From positions 1-39,060 of the forward strand of contig NZ_JAGQTN010000190.1 of NCBI RefSeq assembly GCF_020438995.1: a stretch of 39,060 bases of DNA, given 5' to 3'. This DNA is from Gordonia sp. (in: high G+C Gram-positive bacteria) (GTDB lineage Bacteria; Actinomycetota; Actinomycetes; Mycobacteriales; Mycobacteriaceae). Position numbers and translations under genes: made by a program. The notes beneath the pieces were generated by a model. That model was not told where the DNA came from, searched no databases, and saw nothing but the letters and a program-made list of their open reading frames with translations. Positions 31,742 through 39,060 of the stretch are shown piece by piece (the first letter of the stretch is position 1; each line of letters opens with the position of its first letter).

Positions 31742-33415
31742 TTGAGTGAACTGAGCACCGCACCCGAATTCGCCTTCCCCGAGGTCTTCGACGCCGTCGC
31801 CGATGCCATTCCCGACCGCGACCTGGTGATCTTCGGCGATCGCCGCTTCACCCAGCGGGAGATCGCCGACCGCTCCCGGCGCCTGGCCACCTACCTGCGC
31901 TCACGCGGCCTCGGAGTACACACCGACCGCGCCGACCTGACCGGCGACCAGGTCGGCCAGGACCTCGTCGGCTTCTACACCTACAACGGCAACGAATACG
32001 TCGAGTCGATGCACGCGGCGTTCCGGGCGCGCGTGGCACCGTTCAACGTCAACTACCGCTACGTCAAGAGCGAGCTCGAATACTTGCTCAACGACGCCGC
32101 GCCCACCGCGCTGATCTACCACGCCGCGTTCGCACCCACGCTGGCGGACGTACTGTCGCGGGTGCCCAGCCTCAAGGTGCTCATCCAGATCGCCGACGAC
32201 TCGGGCAACGCGCTGCTCGACGGCGCCACCGACTACGAGCAGGTCATCGCCGACACCGAACCCGATCTGTCTGGTGCACAACCATCCCCCGACGACCTGT
32301 ACATCGTGTACACCGGCGGTACCACCGGCATGCCCAAGGGCGTGCTGTGGCGGCAGAACGACATCTTCATGGGTGCCTGCGGCGGCCGGAACGTGTACAC
32401 CGGCGAGGCGGTCACCTCGATCACGGAGATCGCCGAACGCGCCGGCGGCGGCGGAGCACTCAAGGTGTTCGTGGTGCCGCCGCTGATCCACGCCGCCGCC
32501 CAGTGGGCCGCGCTCACCGCCAGCACATCCGGTCAGACGCTGGTGTTCTCCGACGTGCCCGAACGCCTCGACCCCGCGGCGATCGCCGCGACCATCGAGA
32601 AGGAACAGCCGACGGTGCTGATGGTCGTCGGCGACGCGATCGCCCGTCCGCTGCTCACCGAGTTCGAGAAGGGCGAACGCGACGTCTCCTCGATCAAGAT
32701 CTTCGCCAACGGCGGTGCGGTGCTGTCACCGCAGATCAAGGAGCGGGCGCTGGCCGTCTTCGATGGCGCGATCGTCATGGACGGCACCGGATCGTCGGAG
32801 ACCGGTGCGCAGATGACGCACGTGTCGACGGCCGGCGCGGTGTCGACCGGCACGTTCAACCCTGGCACCAACACGACCGTGGTCACCGAGGATCTGACCG
32901 GCGAGACCACCGCCGGCGACGGCCACATCGGCTGGCTAGCCCAGCGCGGTCACGTCCCGCTCGGCTACAAGGGCGACCCGGAAAAGACCGCCAAGACCTT
33001 CCCGGTGGTCGCCGGCACCCGCTACGCGCTACCCGGAGATCGGGCAGAACGCCTCGCCGACAACACAATCCGGCTACTCGGCCGTGACTCGCAGACCATC
33101 AACTCCGGCGGCGAGAAGATCTTCGCCGAAGAGGTGGAACTCGCGATCGCCTCCCATCCGGCCGTCGCCGACGTGCTGGTGACTGCCCGCCCGAGCGACC
33201 GCTGGGGCAACGAGGTGGTGGCGATCGTCGAAACCCTCGACGGCGCAGAGGTTTCCGAGGACGACCTCGTCGAGCACGCCGCGTCGTCCATCGCCCGCTA
33301 CAAACTGCCCAAGGCGGTCCTGTTCCGCGCCCGGATCCAGCGCAGCCCCGTCGGCAAGGCCGACTACCGCTGGGCCCGCGAACAAGCCGCCCTGTCAGCG
33401 GAGGCCGACAGCTAG
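31742..33415 (+). CDS. FadD19-like steroid acyl-CoA ligase
   Basis: ANL-type CoA ligase of 557 residues. TTG 31742 was chosen because GAGGGAG lies just before it and the protein then begins LSELSTAPEFAFPEVFDAV; upstream codons translate the C-run repeat. Marks: VYTGGTTGMPKGVLWRQNDIFMGACGG, VPPLIHAAAQWAAL, DGTGSSETG, SINSGG-type QTINSGGEKIFAEEVE, and the end IQRSPVGKADYRWAREQA. These closely follow M. tuberculosis FadD19, which loads C26 steroid acids on CoA. It would activate the side-chain acid made by the oxidases here. The DUF35/Ltp pair follows after a 279-base gap that holds a palindromic element. Confidence 0.88.
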   Translation: MSELSTAPEFAFPEVFDAVADAIPDRDLVIFGDRRFTQREIADRSRRLATYLRSRGLGVHTDRADLTGDQVGQDLVGFYTYNGNEYVESMHAAFRARVAPFNVNYRYVKSELEYLLNDAAPTALIYHAAFAPTLADVLSRVPSLKVLIQIADDSGNALLDGATDYEQVIADTEPDLSGAQPSPDDLYIVYTGGTTGMPKGVLWRQNDIFMGACGGRNVYTGEAVTSITEIAERAGGGGALKVFVVPPLIHAAAQWAALTASTSGQTLVFSDVPERLDPAAIAATIEKEQPTVLMVVGDAIARPLLTEFEKGERDVSSIKIFANGGAVLSPQIKERALAVFDGAIVMDGTGSSETGAQMTHVSTAGAVSTGTFNPGTNTTVVTEDLTGETTAGDGHIGWLAQRGHVPLGYKGDPEKTAKTFPVVAGTRYALPGDRAERLADNTIRLLGRDSQTINSGGEKIFAEEVELAIASHPAVADVLVTARPSDRWGNEVVAIVETLDGAEVSEDDLVEHAASSIARYKLPKAVLFRARIQRSPVGKADYRWAREQAALSAEADS

Positions 33416-33424
33416 GAGCGCCTC

Positions 33425-33659
33425 TCACCCGACCCTTCGTGACGAGTCGGCTCGCAAGCTCGCGCGACCCTCCTCAGGGATCAAGAAGCTCGAGGCCGAA
33501 GCGACAAAAAGCCAACCACCATCTCGATCCCCGAAGCCGAAGCAACAAAAAGCCAACCACCATCTTGATCCCTGAGGCCGAAGCGACAAAAGGCCGACCA
33601 CCATCTTGATCCCTGAGGCCGAAGCGACGAAGGAGCGAGGGTCACGAAGGGTCCGGCGA
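33425..33659. repeat. MITE-like palindromic element, copy B (235 bp) with 41-bp tandem units
   Basis: Ends match copy A (ACCCTTCGTGAC and GTCACGAAGGGT as inverted repeats). The inside is expanded by three 41-bp tandem units with core ACCACCATCTYGATCCC. It lies between the ligase stop and the DUF35 gene, inside what would otherwise be one operon. Confidence 0.8.
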
Positions 33660-33694
33660 CCCGAGACACCTGACGCAACAACCAAGGACGACAC

Positions 33695-34123
33695 ATGACA
33701 CGCATGATCTCCCCCGACATCTCCACCTGGCCCGACGCCGACGTCGCGCTGGTGGGCGGTGTCTGTAACGAAGAAGACTGCGGTGCAGCGGTTTTCCCGA
33801 TTCAGGAACTGTGCCCGCGATGCAGTAGGGACACCGTGGAGCAGACCACGTTCCCGCGCACCGGCACCCTCATCGCCTGGACCACGCAGGGATTCCTGCC
33901 CGGCGCACCGTACCTCGGCGACGAGACCCGGGAAACGTTCACCCCGTTCGGAGTCGGGCTGGTGCAACTCGGCGACGTGATCCGCATCGAAGGCCGGCTG
34001 ACCGAGAACGACCCGGCGAAGCTGGAATTCGGCGCGACCGTCGAGGTCACTACCTTGCCGCTCGGCCACGACGCCGACGGCGAGGAAGTCCTCACCTTCG
34101 CCTTTCAACCGGTAGGAGCCTGA
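33695..34123 (+). CDS. DUF35 OB-fold/zinc-ribbon partner of Ltp
   Basis: 142 residues from ATG 33695, behind AAGGACG. The N-terminal zinc ribbon has Cys24, Cys29, Cys40 and Cys43 (CNEEDC, CPRC; the first pair has four residues between instead of two). An OB fold follows (GTLIAWTTQG ... PFGVGLVQLGDVIRIEGRL). DUF35 proteins bind acyl-CoA and form obligate complexes with Ltp/thiolase-like enzymes in steroid side-chain breakdown, as in Ltp2-ChsH2. The next gene, an Ltp, begins 3 bases after the stop, which supports such a complex. Confidence 0.9.
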   Translation: MTRMISPDISTWPDADVALVGGVCNEEDCGAAVFPIQELCPRCSRDTVEQTTFPRTGTLIAWTTQGFLPGAPYLGDETRETFTPFGVGLVQLGDVIRIEGRLTENDPAKLEFGATVEVTTLPLGHDADGEEVLTFAFQPVGA

Positions 34124-34126
34124 CCC

Positions 34127-35275
34127 ATGACCAACGACGTCGCCATCATCGGGGTGGGCCTGCACCCGTTCGGCCGCTTCGAAGGAAAGACCGCGATGGA
34201 AATGGGTGTCGACGCGATCCGCGCCGCCCTCGCCGATGCCGGGCTGGAATGGAAGGACATCCAGTTCGCCGCGGGCGGCAGCTGGGAGATCGCCAACCCC
34301 GACGCCATCGTCGGCCAGATGGGCCTGACCGGCATCCCGTTCACCAATGTGTTCAACGCGTGTGCCACCGCGGCATCGGCCACCGAGGCCGTCGCCGACG
34401 CGATCGCGCTGGGCAAGTACGACATCGGCATCGCGATCGGCCTGGACAAACATCCGCGGGGTGCGTTCACCGTCGACCCGACACTCGTCGGGATGCCGAA
34501 GTGGTACGGCGAGAACGGCCAGTACCTGACCACCCAGTTCTTCGGGATGAAGGCCAACCGCTACCTCCACGAGCACGGCATCTCGCACCGGACCCTGGCC
34601 AAGGTGGCCGCCAAGAACTACCGCAACGGTGTGCTCAACCCGAACGCCTTCCGCCGCAAGCCGATGGACGAGCAGGCAATCCTGGACTCGCCGATGCTCA
34701 ACTATCCGCTGACACACCTGATGTTCTGCGCACCCGACGAAGGCGCGGCGGCGGTCATCATGTGCCGTGCCGACCTCGCGCACAAGTTCACGTCCAAGCC
34801 GGTGTTCGTCAAGGCCGTCGAGGTGCGCACCCGCACCTACGGTGCGTACGAGGTCAACACCACCTACGCACCTGTCGCCGAGGACGTTGCGCCGTCGGTG
34901 TACGCCGCACGCGCCGCGTTCGAGAAGGCCGGCATCGGTCCCGAGGACGTCGGCATCATCCAGCTTCAGGACACCGACGCCGGCGCCGAGGTGATCCACA
35001 TGGCAGAGGCCGGATTCTGCGCCGACGGCGACCAGGAGAAGCTCATCGCCGACGGCGCGACCGAGATCGGCGGTTCGATGCCGGTCAACACCGACGGCGG
35101 CTTGATCGCCAACGGTGAGCCGATCGGCGCGTCGGGGCTGCGGCAGCTGCACGAGCTCGTCCACCAGCTGCGCGGCACCGCCGGCGACCGGCAGGTTCCA
35201 GGCAACCCGACGGCGGGTTTCGCACTCCTCTACGGCGCGCCGGGCACCGCCGGCGCCACCGTCGTCAGTCTGTAA
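34127..35275 (+). CDS. Thiolase-like lipid-transfer protein (Ltp), probable steroid aldolase/thiolase
   Basis: A 382-residue thiolase-fold protein, ATG 34127 after GGTAGGAG. The nucleophile position is kept: Cys79 in VFNACATAASATEAV. The later thiolase motifs are changed: GHP reads GEP in ANGEPIGASGLRQLHELV, and the CxG loop near the C-terminus reads NPTAGFALLYGAPG, without Cys. That points away from a standard thiolase and towards Ltp enzymes such as Ltp2, which break a carbon-carbon bond by retro-aldol chemistry. It is coupled to the DUF35 gene. Substrate is probably a steroid or terpenoid side-chain 3-hydroxyacyl-CoA; this part is inference. Confidence 0.88.
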   Translation: MTNDVAIIGVGLHPFGRFEGKTAMEMGVDAIRAALADAGLEWKDIQFAAGGSWEIANPDAIVGQMGLTGIPFTNVFNACATAASATEAVADAIALGKYDIGIAIGLDKHPRGAFTVDPTLVGMPKWYGENGQYLTTQFFGMKANRYLHEHGISHRTLAKVAAKNYRNGVLNPNAFRRKPMDEQAILDSPMLNYPLTHLMFCAPDEGAAAVIMCRADLAHKFTSKPVFVKAVEVRTRTYGAYEVNTTYAPVAEDVAPSVYAARAAFEKAGIGPEDVGIIQLQDTDAGAEVIHMAEAGFCADGDQEKLIADGATEIGGSMPVNTDGGLIANGEPIGASGLRQLHELVHQLRGTAGDRQVPGNPTAGFALLYGAPGTAGATVVSL

Positions 35276-35421
35276 CCTCTGAGTCTTTGGTCCCCGCTGA
35301 TTCCGCCGAACGGCGTTTTCCGACGGCTGTGACGGGGGCGGTCAGATCCGGATGGGGTGAACCCGGCCTCCCCTGGCGCGGGCGCCGTGAGAATGTCGCC
35401 CGGGCCTGATATCCATGACTG

Positions 35422-36813
35422 ATGACCAAGTGGTGGAGCGGGGCCGGACCCCGATCGAAGGTGTCCGCCGTCATCGCCGGTGTTCTCGTGCTGATCGGGA
35501 TCTACCTGTGCGTGCTGGCGGTGGGGCCCGGGCTGCGGCCCGATGGCTGGGCGGGCTGGTTCGGTGAACCCGGGTCGTGGCCGACGGCACTGATCGTCGT
35601 CGCGCTTGCCGGGCTGGCCGTGTGGTTGCGCTTGTCCGAGAGTGGCCGCCGGACCGCGGGATCGGCAGTCACCCTCGTGGCCGCGACCGGCGGCGTGTCC
35701 CTGGTGCTCGGTCTGGCCAGCTTCTGGCGCTGCCCCACCGACCAGGTGCCCGGTGTCGGTTCGCTGGCGTCGACGCTGGCCCTGTTCGTGGCCGGCGGCC
35801 GGGCCCCCGCCGACGGCTCCGCGGCCTGCATGCAATCCCCGGTCGCCTACGACCTCGCCCGCGCCGGCGGCGTCCTCGTCGTCCTGACACTGCTGGCGGG
35901 CGTGGTGTACACAGTGTTCAGACCGCAGTTCGACCGCGCCGCGATCCGGTTCGCCAAGTCGCTCACGGTGGTCGACGGCATCGATGATCTCGGTGCGCTG
36001 GCAGGCATCGCCGCCACCGCCCGCGAATCGGGGTCGACGCTGGTGCTGATCGACCACGGCACACATCCCGACGCGGTGCGCATGGCACGATCCGCCGGCG
36101 CCCGTATCACCACCGATCCTGACCCCGCGGGTACGCTGTCGGCGTTGCATCTGCTCAGCGCCGACACCCAGACCAACCTCGTCCGCCTCGCCGGTCACGA
36201 CGCCGCGATGGGAGATCCGGACTCGCCGGTCCCCGTCTCGATCCGTATCGATGATCCGTGGCAGGCCGAGATGTGGCGCCGCAGCCAGCCCGTGTTCGAT
36301 CCGGTCCGCTGGCAGCCCGAGGTGATCAGCCGCTATGAGGCGACCGCCGGGCGCATCGCCGACGATCTCGCGACCAAAGCGCCGACCACCGTATATGTAT
36401 GCGGCACATCGCAATTGACGTTCGCCGTGTGTGTCGCCGCCGGCCGCATCCCCGCCGCCGAGGGACGCCGGGTACCGCGGCTGTGTGTGGTCGCCCCCGA
36501 CGGCACCGGATTCGCCGCCGACGTCACCGCGTTCACCGGGCCGCGCGGCAAAGGTGCGGCCACCATCAGTTCCATCGACGCGGACCCGTCGATCGAGAAA
36601 CTGACCGGACTGATCACCGCGCGCGGCGGTGACTGCGCGATCGTGCTGGCCGAGGACGCCGACGCAGCCGCGGCCATCCGCCTGGCGATCCGCTATCCGG
36701 CGGTGCCGATCTACCGGGTCACCCCCACACGCAGCGCGTCCGCCGAGCGGACACCCGCCGAAACCGCCCCCCACACCGCGGGCCTGATCACGATGCCCCT
36801 CGCCCTGCTCTGA
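35422..36813 (+). CDS. Four-helix membrane protein with Rossmann/RCK-like cytoplasmic domain
   Basis: 463 residues from ATG 35422, with only a weak ribosome site. Predicted membrane helices are at about 14-36, 54-70, 79-101 and 147-166; the last external loop carries Cys104 and Cys136. The remaining 290 residues are soluble. SLTVVDGIDDLGALAGIA, TLVLIDHG and MARSAGARITTDPDPAGTLSALHLLSADTQTNLVRL resemble a nucleotide-binding RCK/TrkA fold, as in ion-channel regulators or the TM-RCK-RyR proteins of actinobacteria; no RyR repeat is seen. The assignment is weak. It is not related in function to its catabolic neighbours and is flanked by repeat-like DNA. Confidence 0.7.
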   Translation: MTKWWSGAGPRSKVSAVIAGVLVLIGIYLCVLAVGPGLRPDGWAGWFGEPGSWPTALIVVALAGLAVWLRLSESGRRTAGSAVTLVAATGGVSLVLGLASFWRCPTDQVPGVGSLASTLALFVAGGRAPADGSAACMQSPVAYDLARAGGVLVVLTLLAGVVYTVFRPQFDRAAIRFAKSLTVVDGIDDLGALAGIAATARESGSTLVLIDHGTHPDAVRMARSAGARITTDPDPAGTLSALHLLSADTQTNLVRLAGHDAAMGDPDSPVPVSIRIDDPWQAEMWRRSQPVFDPVRWQPEVISRYEATAGRIADDLATKAPTTVYVCGTSQLTFAVCVAAGRIPAAEGRRVPRLCVVAPDGTGFAADVTAFTGPRGKGAATISSIDADPSIEKLTGLITARGGDCAIVLAEDADAAAAIRLAIRYPAVPIYRVTPTRSASAERTPAETAPHTAGLITMPLALL

Positions 36814-36962
36814 CCCGCTCCCCTCGACCACCGCCCCGCCGGTTGAGTCTCCAGAGCTCTTTGCCCCGACGGAAAACCGACCCCTTTCGCCAGCTATGAG
36901 GCGTGAGGTCGCCCGGCGACCGAGCCTGGCAAACCTCGTAGGAGAACATTGTCGTCTCACCA

Positions 36963-36994
36963 GGTTTCGAGGCTCGTGGGCTCGCACCTCAACC
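36963..36994. repeat. Short intergenic repeat fragment (GGTTTCGAGGCTCG type)
   Basis: GGTTTCGAGGCTCG is followed by CTCGCACCTCAACC. This recalls a small repeat I know to be scattered between genes in Gordonia genomes. A related CTCGACCACC...GGTTGAG patch lies at about 36823-36847. The rest of 36814-37031 shows no gene. Confidence 0.45.
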
Positions 36995-37031
36995 GGCAGC
37001 GGGTCGCCTTCCCGTCAGTGCGAACGGCAGG

Positions 37032-38246
37032 TCAGGCGAGCACGCGGGTGGGTACGTTGTTCCAGCCGGCGACATTCTGCATCGTCACCCGCTTGCAGTT
37101 GGCTCGGTCGACCTCGAAGCGCGGCATGAAGTCGAGCATCATGTCGAGGGCGATGGAACTTTCGAGCCGGGCCAGCGCCGCGCCCAGACAACTGTGCAGG
37201 CCGTAACCGAACGCGAGGTTGGGTGCTTCCCGAAGGTTACGGTTGATGTTGAACACATCGGGATCTGTCCATGCCTCGGGGTCGAGGTTGGCCGAACCGA
37301 TGAGCAGGAAGATCGGCTTACCGGCGGGGATGGTGACCCCGTGTAGTTCGATCTCCTTGGTCAGGTAGCGCACGTTGTACTGGTTGGGCGAGGAGATCCG
37401 CAGCAGTTCCTCGACGGCGTCGCCGATCTTGCTGCGGTCGTTGTACAGCTCCTGCCACTGATCCTGGTGTTCGCTGAAGATGACGCCGGCGCCGCCGATC
37501 AGTTTGGCGACCGTTTCGGCTCCGGCACCGCCGAGGAGCGCACCGAACATCGCGATCTCGATGTTCGACAGCGACGGCGGCTGATCGTCGGTGCGCTCCA
37601 CCCGCGCTTCGATCAGCCTGGAGATCATGTCGTCCTGCGGCTCGTCGCGGCGCTTCTTGGCCAGCGCGTGGTAGTACCTGGTGATCGCGATGACCGCCTT
37701 GATGCCGCGCTCGTCGAGCTCCACCTGACCGACGTCCCGGTACAGCAACTCGTCGGTCCACACCCGGACCTGGGTGCGCTCGTCCTCGGGCACGCCAAGC
37801 ATGCGCGAGACGATGTCGATCGGAAACAGTGCCGAGAAGTCCTGGATGAGGTCGAACTCGGCTTTACCCTTGTTCTGATTCAGGTAGAACCCGATGCGGT
37901 CGGTGACCATCTCCCGCAGACCCGCGATGGCGCGCGGTGTGAACACCTTGCTGACCAGGCTTCGCATGTAGCGATGCTCGGGTGGGTCGAGGGTGATGAT
38001 CGACTTGAAAGCGGCGTCCTGGCCGGTCCGGACCGCCGACAGGTCGACGCCCTTGGCCGAGGAGAAGGTCTCGTAGTCGCGATAGGCGGGTGCGACGTCG
38101 GCGTGCCTGCTCAGTGCGTAGAAGTCGTACTGCTCGTTGTAGTAGACCGGAGCCTCTGCACGCAGGCGCGCGTAGATGTCCTGGGCGCCGTTGTAGAACT
38201 CCATCGAGAACGGGTCGAACTCCACCGCTGTGGTCGCCTGGGTCAC
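37032..38246 (-). CDS. Cytochrome P450
   Basis: Heme monooxygenase of 404 residues. GTG 38246 was chosen for its ideal AGGAGG site; an in-frame ATG at 38306 has none. Marks: the oxygen-binding I-helix GALLGGAGAETVAK, the K-helix EELLR (ExxR), and the heme loop FGYGLHSCLGAALARLE with Cys353 as axial ligand. It is a soluble class I bacterial P450 that needs ferredoxin and reductase, neither encoded here. It is shorter than CYP125 and I cannot assign a CYP family. A perfect copy of the shared inverted repeat lies 79 bases upstream, linking it to the island's other operons. Confidence 0.93.
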   Translation of the reverse strand: MTQATTAVEFDPFSMEFYNGAQDIYARLRAEAPVYYNEQYDFYALSRHADVAPAYRDYETFSSAKGVDLSAVRTGQDAAFKSIITLDPPEHRYMRSLVSKVFTPRAIAGLREMVTDRIGFYLNQNKGKAEFDLIQDFSALFPIDIVSRMLGVPEDERTQVRVWTDELLYRDVGQVELDERGIKAVIAITRYYHALAKKRRDEPQDDMISRLIEARVERTDDQPPSLSNIEIAMFGALLGGAGAETVAKLIGGAGVIFSEHQDQWQELYNDRSKIGDAVEELLRISSPNQYNVRYLTKEIELHGVTIPAGKPIFLLIGSANLDPEAWTDPDVFNINRNLREAPNLAFGYGLHSCLGAALARLESSIALDMMLDFMPRFEVDRANCKRVTMQNVAGWNNVPTRVLA

Positions 38247-38324
38247 TGTTTCCTCCTGCCACCCGCGCATTCCGGCTGTCGTCTGCGCTCGGATCGCCTC
38301 ATTCATCGGGCCTACCCCAAATAG

Positions 38325-38342
38325 TACCGTAAGCCTTACGAT
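38325..38342. promoter_or_regulatory. Shared inverted-repeat motif upstream of the P450
   Basis: TACCGTAAGCCTTACGAT holds the perfect dyad CGTAAG-C-CTTACG. In reverse it reads ATCGTAAGGCTTACGGTA, sharing ATCGTAAG with the site before the amidohydrolase. Confidence 0.65.
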
Positions 38343-38415
38343 AAAGATAACAGGTCGGAGGTCCGTGGTGGTTGCGAACGTCGGTTTCTCGCGGTGGCGA
38401 CGTCATGCACGCACC

Positions 38416-38535
38416 TCACCGGACCCTTCGTGACCCTCACTCCTACGTCGCTTCGGCCTCAGGGATCAAGATGTCTGGTCGCGGCCGACAATCTTGATCC
38501 CCGAGGAGCCGACTGCGTCACGAAGGGTCCGGCGA
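38416..38535. repeat. MITE-like palindromic element, copy C (120 bp)
   Basis: Ends TCACCGGACCCTTCGTGAC and GTCACGAAGGGTCCGGCGA are inverted repeats with one mismatch. CTCAGGGATCAAGAT and ATCTTGATCCCCGAG form the inner hairpin. It is the shortest of the three copies and lies just beyond the stop of the leftward SDR. Confidence 0.8.
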
Positions 38536-38550
38536 GATAGCCGCCTGACG

Positions 38551-39060
38551 TCAGCGGTAGGTGAAGCGCTGGGCACCGTCGATGCGGATGACCTCGCCGT
38601 TGAGGTAGGTGTTCTCCAGCAGGTGCTGCGCGAGGGCGGCGAATTCGTCGGGCTCGCCGAGCCGCTTGGGGAACGGGATGTTGGCGGTGAACCGGGCCAG
38701 CATCGCCTCGCCCACACCCTTCATGATCGGGGTGGCCATGGTGCCCGGCGCGATCGAGTTCACCCGGATTCCCACCGAGCTCAGGTCGCGCGCACTGGAG
38801 ATCGTCAGCCCGATGACGCCGGCCTTGGCCGCACCATAGGCGGCCTGACCCATCTGGCCTTCGTAACCGGCGATGGAACTGGTCATCACAACCGCCCCGC
38901 GCTCGCCGGACTCCTTGGGATCGAGCTTGGCGATCTCGGCCGAGGCCAGACGCAGCACGTTGAACGTGCCGACCAGGTACAGGTCGATGGTCTTGGCGAA
39001 TACGGCCCGATCATGCGGGCTGCCGTCCTTGTTGACGATCTTCTGCAGCGCACCATAACC
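38551..39060 (-). CDS. Short-chain dehydrogenase, 3-hydroxyacyl-CoA dehydrogenase type 2-like (cut by window edge)
   Basis: The last 169 residues plus the stop are visible; the N-terminal Rossmann half lies beyond the right edge. Seen: TIDLYLVGTFNVLRLASAEIAK, VVMTSSIAGYEGQMGQAAYGAAKAGVIGLT with the catalytic Ser and YxxxK, RVNSIAPGTMATPIMKGV, and the end YLNGEVIRIDGAQRFTYR. This pattern is that of HSD17B10-like 3-hydroxyacyl-CoA or 3-hydroxy-2-methylbutyryl-CoA dehydrogenases. In this setting it may oxidise a 3-hydroxyacyl-CoA in the same pathway. Copy C of the palindromic element follows its stop and could end transcription. Confidence 0.88.
   Translation of the reverse strand, partial: GYGALQKIVNKDGSPHDRAVFAKTIDLYLVGTFNVLRLASAEIAKLDPKESGERGAVVMTSSIAGYEGQMGQAAYGAAKAGVIGLTISSARDLSSVGIRVNSIAPGTMATPIMKGVGEAMLARFTANIPFPKRLGEPDEFAALAQHLLENTYLNGEVIRIDGAQRFTYR

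Noticed and set aside
33490-33640. Tandem units considered as a CRISPR array
   Set aside because: The units are contiguous 41-bp tandem copies without unique spacers, and no cas genes are near.
33425-35164. 579-codon minus-strand open frame
   Set aside because: It is antisense to the DUF35 and Ltp genes and its far end is made of the palindromic element; the plus-strand genes have clear domains and ribosome sites.
35230-36987. 585-codon minus-strand open frame
   Set aside because: It is a shadow of the membrane protein gene, rich in Gly, Arg and Asp, with no recognisable domain.
36896-37129. Possible 77-residue plus-strand gene
   Set aside because: It has no ribosome site, overlaps a repeat fragment and the 3' end of the P450 gene, and the product is Arg/Ser-rich without any pattern.
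1-39060. tRNA, rRNA or intact insertion sequences
   Set aside because: No tRNA-like cloverleaf ends, rRNA blocks or transposase genes were recognised on either strand.

Overview
The window is high-GC, densely coded actinobacterial DNA. The left block (hsaF-hsaG-hsaE diverging from kstD and a MaoC hydratase) has the gene order of the cholesterol-ring region Rv3534c-Rv3538 of Mycobacterium tuberculosis, and two KstR-type boxes lie between the divergent genes. Together with a mycofactocin-type SDR and a hemophore-like secreted protein, this points to a mycolic-acid actinobacterium (Mycobacteriales). The style of the short intergenic repeats suggests Gordonia or a close relative; that genus call is inference.

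Layout. 1-0.9 kb: a cut-off Ala/Pro-rich exported protein and a hemophore-like protein. 1.0-6.8 kb: core steroid catabolism (HsaF, HsaG, HsaE, KstD, MaoC hydratase). 7.0-10.4 kb: a DUF6918-like protein, a 46-residue membrane peptide, a DHA2 drug exporter and a TetR regulator. 10.5-13.0 kb: amidohydrolase plus KshA-like Rieske oxygenase. 13.0-15.3 kb: an apparent insertion hotspot with an SDR remnant, hairpin repeats, an isochorismatase-fold protein lacking its catalytic triad, and a Fic protein behind large palindromes. 15.4-24.2 kb: leftward genes for two MDR dehydrogenases, a small conserved protein, an acyl-CoA synthetase, two aldehyde dehydrogenases, a beta-hydroxyacid dehydrogenase and a mycofactocin-type SDR. 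24.4-35.3 kb: CoA-transferase, a DUF7064/7065-like protein, an APH-fold kinase, a two-subunit acyl-CoA dehydrogenase, a second amidohydrolase, a FadD19-like ligase, and a DUF35/Ltp pair. 35.4-36.8 kb: an unrelated membrane protein. 37.0-39.06 kb: a cytochrome P450 and a cut-off SDR.

How the genes fit together. The 10.5-39 kb set reads as a catabolic island for a lipophilic, probably cyclic isoprenoid or steroid-like compound. Oxygenation would be by the P450 and Rieske enzyme, alcohol-to-acid oxidation by the SDR, ADH and ALDHs, CoA activation by two ligases and a CoA-transferase, dehydrogenation by a heteromeric ACAD, and carbon-carbon cleavage by Ltp/DUF35. The strongest new observation is an inverted repeat, CYGTA-N5-TACRG, found by eye upstream of the amidohydrolase/Rieske operon, the CoA-transferase and the P450, with weaker copies before the FadD/DUF35/Ltp operon. 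It suggests one regulon that differs from the adjacent KstR regulon. The substrate cannot be read from the sequence. Repeats are frequent: three copies of a palindromic MITE-like element, in-frame tandem repeats at the ends of three proteins, and a possible G-quadruplex.
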